The notes under the pieces: model-generated
What the model was told of the DNA's origin: nothing
Database searches by the model: none
What the model saw: the letters and a program-made list of their open reading frames with translations, nothing else
Made by a program: the position numbers and the translations under genes
Part shown: piece after piece, positions 7,135 to 10,038 of the stretch
How positions within the stretch are numbered: position 1 is the stretch's first letter
Layout of the letters: each line of letters starts with the position of its first letter
Assembly: GCA_002702965.1 (NCBI GenBank)
Contig: PADE01000052.1
Coordinates: 11,788-21,825 of the forward strand
Source: Planctomycetaceae bacterium
Lineage (GTDB): Bacteria; Planctomycetota; Planctomycetia; Pirellulales; Pirellulaceae
Direction of reading: 5' to 3'
DNA: 10,038 nucleotides

Positions 7135-8340
7135 TTACAGTGCGGTCTGTAGGATCCCCAGTAAATCGGCCTCGCTAGGCTGGCGGGGATTCATGGTCAT
7201 CAAGCGTTTGATGGCGAATGATTTTGCGGCAAACTGGGCCAACTGTTCTTGCTTGCCACCGATTTCGCGGATGCGATTGGGGATGCCAATCTCGCGCCGC
7301 AATTGTCGGACCCGTTCGATGGCCCGGTGGGCAGACTGTTCGGGGGTAAGCCCCGCAACATCCACTCCCAATAACTCGCCCACGCGGGCAAACTTGTCGA
7401 CCCGTTGGGACAGGTTGTAGTCCATGACATACGGCAACAGCAGTCCGTTCCCCTCACCATGCGAACAGTGCAACTCGCCGCCCAACGGGTATTCCAACGC
7501 GTGGACGAGGGCGACACCACAATTCGAGAAGGTCATTCCAGCCAGCGTCGCAGCCAGAGACATTCCGTCTCGCGCCTCGCGATCCTGCGAGTCCGCCACC
7601 GACCGGGCGAGGAACCTGCCGACCAGTGCGATGGCTCGTTCTGCAAGACAGTCGCCCAGCGGGTGGGCGCCTTCGTAGGCAACCGGATCCCCTGGCGGTA
7701 CGTCCAGCTGACAATAATCGGTTGCCGTGTACCCTTCGATGGCGTGCGTGAGTGCGTCGATTCCGCTGTCGGCGGTTACCTTGGCGGGACAGCTGTAGGT
7801 GAGTTCCGGGTCGACCACCGCCAAGGTCGGACGAATATAGTTGCTGAGCGTACTGACTTTGATCTGATTTTCGACATCGGTGAAGACCGCCGACGCGGAC
7901 ACTTCGCTTCCAGTCCCGGCCGTGGTGGGAACACAGAGAATGGGCAATACGGGCCCTGGAATATTGTCAAATCCAAAATAGTCGGCCGGTTGGCCACCGT
8001 GCGTGTAGAGGGTGGCCGTCATCTTCGCCAAATCCATATTGCTGCCCCCCCCGACGCCGAGTATGGCGTCGGGTCGGAACTGCCGGGCGTACTCGACGGC
8101 CTTCGCGACGACCTGTAACGAGGGTTCGGCTTCCCCCTCATCGAATACTTCGACGGTCACTCCCACCGAAGTCACCGGATCACAAGCGCGGGCCAATAGG
8201 CCTACTTCACGGAGCACCTGGTCCGACACCACCAACACGCGCGTCAAACCGAGACGGGCAATCCACTTGCCTAGCTGGTCGATGGCGGCGACACCAAATG
8301 TCAGTTGGCCTGCAGAAAAAAAACTCCAAGTCGTGCGCAT
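7135..8340 (-). CDS. Iron-containing alcohol dehydrogenase (group III), HOT-like branch
   Basis: A 401-residue NAD(P)-dependent alcohol dehydrogenase of the iron-dependent family, cytoplasmic, interconverting alcohols or hydroxyacids with aldehydes or ketones. The dinucleotide-binding motif is GVGGGSNMD (95-103), followed by PTTAGTGSEVS (138-148). Metal ligands are visible as Asp195 and His199 (GIDALTHAIEGY), His280 (ALVHALEYPLGG) and His294 (CSHGEGN). The position held by a conserved second histidine in FucO-type enzymes (VHxxAHPLG) is Tyr284 here. This, with the stretch at 204-235 (PVAYEGAHPLGD) and the EAR segment at 255-257, resembles hydroxyacid-oxoacid transhydrogenases (ADHFE1/HOT) more than FucO or AdhB. 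The ATG at 8340 lacks a clear Shine-Dalgarno sequence. The 18-bp gap to the upstream 86-residue gene suggests one transcript. The substrate is not determined; a hydroxyacid or short semialdehyde is a reasonable guess. Confidence 0.9.
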   Translation of the reverse strand: MRTTWSFFSAGQLTFGVAAIDQLGKWIARLGLTRVLVVSDQVLREVGLLARACDPVTSVGVTVEVFDEGEAEPSLQVVAKAVEYARQFRPDAILGVGGGSNMDLAKMTATLYTHGGQPADYFGFDNIPGPVLPILCVPTTAGTGSEVSASAVFTDVENQIKVSTLSNYIRPTLAVVDPELTYSCPAKVTADSGIDALTHAIEGYTATDYCQLDVPPGDPVAYEGAHPLGDCLAERAIALVGRFLARSVADSQDREARDGMSLAATLAGMTFSNCGVALVHALEYPLGGELHCSHGEGNGLLLPYVMDYNLSQRVDKFARVGELLGVDVAGLTPEQSAHRAIERVRQLRREIGIPNRIREIGGKQEQLAQFAAKSFAIKRLMTMNPRQPSEADLLGILQTAL

Positions 8341-8358
8341 GTCCGTGTTGCTTTTACG

Positions 8359-8619
8359 CTAAAGTTGACCTTCCAGGGATTTCACCAGCTGGGCCACCAG
8401 TTCGGGTCGATCCTGCTGCTGGAGGTGATCGATCTGCGCTGGTGGGACTCCGAGCTTCTCCAAGTGCGACCGCAGCGTATTCCAGTGGCGCTGGCGTTTC
8501 TTACCCTCGGTCAAGTAGAGTTCGGTCACGAGCTCACCGACGCGTTGCAGTGCGATGGCTTCGCGGTTGTCGTAGTAATTCTTGATTACTTTTTGTTGGT
8601 ATCTAGAACGTTTGGGCAT
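8359..8619 (-). CDS. Small basic conserved hypothetical protein (86 aa)
   Basis: A short protein beginning MPKRSRYQQKVIKNYYDN. It is rich in Lys, Arg, Gln and Glu, has no signal peptide or membrane segment, and appears wholly alpha-helical, with a turn around LEKLGVPPAQ (54-63). I have an impression of similar 80-100-residue proteins recurring in planctomycete genomes, but I cannot name a family or function. The acidic and basic helices and the basic N-terminus would suit a nucleic-acid- or protein-binding role; that is a guess. It lies 18 bp upstream of the iron alcohol dehydrogenase on the same strand and is probably co-transcribed with it. It is divergent from the dehydratase gene, with 133 bp between. 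The start is ATG with only a weak GAGA upstream. The protein-like composition and tight spacing argue that it is real. Confidence 0.72.
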   Translation of the reverse strand: MPKRSRYQQKVIKNYYDNREAIALQRVGELVTELYLTEGKKRQRHWNTLRSHLEKLGVPPAQIDHLQQQDRPELVAQLVKSLEGQL

Positions 8620-8693
8620 AGATCTCTACCGGCGCGTACCCCCGAGATCGTCACGTCGACCGTATTATTCAGCCGCCGTATCATACAGAATGT

Positions 8694-8705
8694 GCAACTC
8701 GTTGC
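8694..8705. promoter_or_regulatory. Dyad GCAAC-TC-GTTGC, candidate operator in a divergent promoter region
   Basis: A perfect 5+5 dyad with a 2-nt centre lies 47 bp before the dehydratase start, in the 133-bp gap between divergent genes. Just upstream are AT-rich hexamers TATTAT (8663-8668) and TATCAT (8679-8684) that could be -10 elements. The AAC/GTT half-site arrangement is reminiscent of LacI- or GntR-type operators, as often found near sugar-acid genes. No regulator gene is visible in the window, so the assignment is tentative. Confidence 0.35.
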
Positions 8706-8752
8706 GAGATACCGACCCGACTCCATTGAAGGCTGAAGAGGATTGAGTCCCG

Positions 8753-10038
8753 ATGGTACCTGAAACGAAATGGCGCAGTCGTGAGTGGTTCGATACGCCC
8801 GAGCTCTACGGTTGGACCCGCCGCGCGGCGATGCAGGGGATGGGTCTAGAACCCTCGTCTTACGAAGGTCGGCCGATCATTGGTATCTGCAATTCGTGGA
8901 GCGAATTGACGCACTGCAACGCACACCTCAGAGATCTGGCTCGATCAGTCAAACAGGGCGTCTGGCAAGCGGGGGGCGTGCCGTTCGAGCTTCCCGTGAT
9001 GTCGCTCGGTGAATTCAATATGCGCCCCACGACGATGTTATTTCGCAACTTGATGAGCATGGTCGTGGAGGAGTCGATCCGTGCCAATCCGCTGGACGCG
9101 GTGGTGCTGCTGGGAGGCTGTGACAAGACCACTCCAGCGCTCTTGATGGGCGCTGCGAGCGCAGATGTGCCGGCAATTCTGGTCACCGGAGGTCCCCAAC
9201 TCAGCGCCCACTGGCGAGGCGAGACGCTCGGTTCGTGTACCGACTGCCGGCGTTACCATACCGAACTACGCGCGGGTCAAATCGACGCAGACGATTGGCA
9301 GGAACTGCAAGGCGAAATGGTGCGCAGCCCAGGCCATTGCATGACTATGGGAACCGCGTCGACGATGGCCACGCTCGGCGAGGCTCTGGGGATGGCGCTA
9401 CCTGGAAACGCGGCCTTTCCAGCAGCGGACGCGCGGCGCTCCCAGCTGGCTCAACGATCCGGAAAATGCGCCGTCGCACTCGCTCACAGCGCTCTGCGAC
9501 CGTCCCATGTGCTGACTCGGCCGGCTCTCGAAAACGGGATCCGAACGCTACACGCCGTCGGCGGATCGACCAATGCCATCGTGCATTTGATTGCAATCGC
9601 CGGGCGGTTGGGCATCGACCTGCCGTTGAGTCTGTTTGACCAATTGTCCGACACGACGCCATTGCTCCTCAACTTGAAGCCTTCCGGCGAATACTTGATG
9701 GAGGACTTTTGTTACGCCGGGGGGGCTCCGGTGCTGCTCAAGGAACTAGCACCACTCCTCCATCGGAATTGCGTGACCGTGTCCGGGGACACCTTGGAGG
9801 CAAACGTCGCCGCCGCCCGCAACGACAATCCCGACGTGATCCACCCCTTGGAAGACCCGTTGCGCCCCGATGGTGGACTCGTAGCGTTGCGCGGGTCGCT
9901 GGCGCCCAGCGGCGCGATTCTCAAACGCAGCGCGGCCTCCGCTGCGTTGTCGCAGCATCGGGGTCCGGCGGTGGTATTTGAGGACCACGATGACCTGTTG
10001 CGACGGATCGACGATCCTCACTTGGACGTGACACCCGA
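8753..10038 (+). CDS. IlvD/Edd-family dehydratase, probably sugar-acid (L-arabinonate-type), 5' part
   Basis: The first 428 residues of an IlvD/Edd dehydratase; the gene runs past the right edge. Such enzymes remove water from a dihydroxyacid using a [2Fe-2S] cluster and Mg2+. Cluster cysteines are visible as Cys55 (SELTHCN), Cys123 (GGCDKTTP) and Cys196 (GHCMTMGTAST). Mg2+-site residues are Glu87, Asp124 and Lys125, the last expected to be carbamylated. These sit exactly four residues before their counterparts in Rhizobium L-arabinonate dehydratase, as I recall that protein. Stretches such as EALGMALPGNAA, GGSTNAIVHLIAIAGR and VVFEDHDD also match that branch better than branched-chain IlvD. 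The catalytic serine (near 476) lies outside the window. Extra cysteines occur at 46, 162 and 165. The ATG has AGGA 10 nt upstream. The product would be a 2-keto-3-deoxy sugar acid; the exact substrate is uncertain. Confidence 0.88.
   Translation, partial: MVPETKWRSREWFDTPELYGWTRRAAMQGMGLEPSSYEGRPIIGICNSWSELTHCNAHLRDLARSVKQGVWQAGGVPFELPVMSLGEFNMRPTTMLFRNLMSMVVEESIRANPLDAVVLLGGCDKTTPALLMGAASADVPAILVTGGPQLSAHWRGETLGSCTDCRRYHTELRAGQIDADDWQELQGEMVRSPGHCMTMGTASTMATLGEALGMALPGNAAFPAADARRSQLAQRSGKCAVALAHSALRPSHVLTRPALENGIRTLHAVGGSTNAIVHLIAIAGRLGIDLPLSLFDQLSDTTPLLLNLKPSGEYLMEDFCYAGGAPVLLKELAPLLHRNCVTVSGDTLEANVAAARNDNPDVIHPLEDPLRPDGGLVALRGSLAPSGAILKRSAASAALSQHRGPAVVFEDHDDLLRRIDDPHLDVTP

Noticed and set aside
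7405..8118. A 237-codon open frame on the + strand opposite the dehydrogenase gene
   Set aside because: It lies fully antisense to a gene with complete family motifs, and its translation has no recognisable domain. It is a by-product of GC-rich codon use.

Overview
The window looks like chromosomal DNA from a planctomycete, probably of the Pirellulaceae type. This is an inference from gene content: a PolB-like exonuclease, a secreted transglutaminase-fold protein, several sugar phosphate isomerase and Gfo/Idh/MocA-type enzymes, and a small basic protein of a kind I associate with that phylum. Gene order is loose, base composition is moderately GC-rich, and most genes alternate in strand. I see no insertion sequence, CRISPR array, tRNA, rRNA or phage gene.

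Layout. (1) Positions 1-495 hold the 3' part of a PolB-type 3'-5' exonuclease gene on the + strand. (2) It converges on a sugar phosphate isomerase/epimerase gene (562-1383, -). (3) A 188-bp divergent gap leads to a secreted transglutaminase-like protein (1572-2747, +). (4) This converges, across a short GC-rich hairpin, on a Gfo/Idh/MocA oxidoreductase (2807-3811, -). (5) Upstream of that, on the same strand, lies a membrane-anchored SGNH/GDSL hydrolase (3957-5054, -). The gap between these two carries a tandem 18-bp duplication and an inverted repeat. (6) A gap of about 450 bp, dense in perfect inverted repeats, separates the hydrolase from a divergent HtrA/DegP-type serine protease with two PDZ domains (5530-7050, +). 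(7) The protease converges on an iron-containing alcohol dehydrogenase (7135-8340, -), which is preceded 18 bp upstream by an 86-residue protein (8359-8619, -), so the two are probably co-transcribed. (8) Divergently, at 8753, begins an IlvD/Edd-family dehydratase that runs off the right edge.

How they fit together. The dehydratase most resembles L-arabinonate-type sugar-acid dehydratases rather than the branched-chain amino acid enzyme. With the isomerase, the Gfo/Idh/MocA oxidoreductase and the iron alcohol dehydrogenase it suggests a neighbourhood concerned with sugar or sugar-acid catabolism. These genes do not form one operon, so the link is only suggestive. The protease, the transglutaminase-like protein and the SGNH hydrolase all have N-terminal export or anchor signals and act outside the cytoplasm.

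The least ordinary signal is the structured gap upstream of htrA. It has several adjacent perfect stems, including one long two-part hairpin, and a second copy of one pairing strand that would allow alternative folds. It looks like a structured leader or small RNA and matches no family I recognise.
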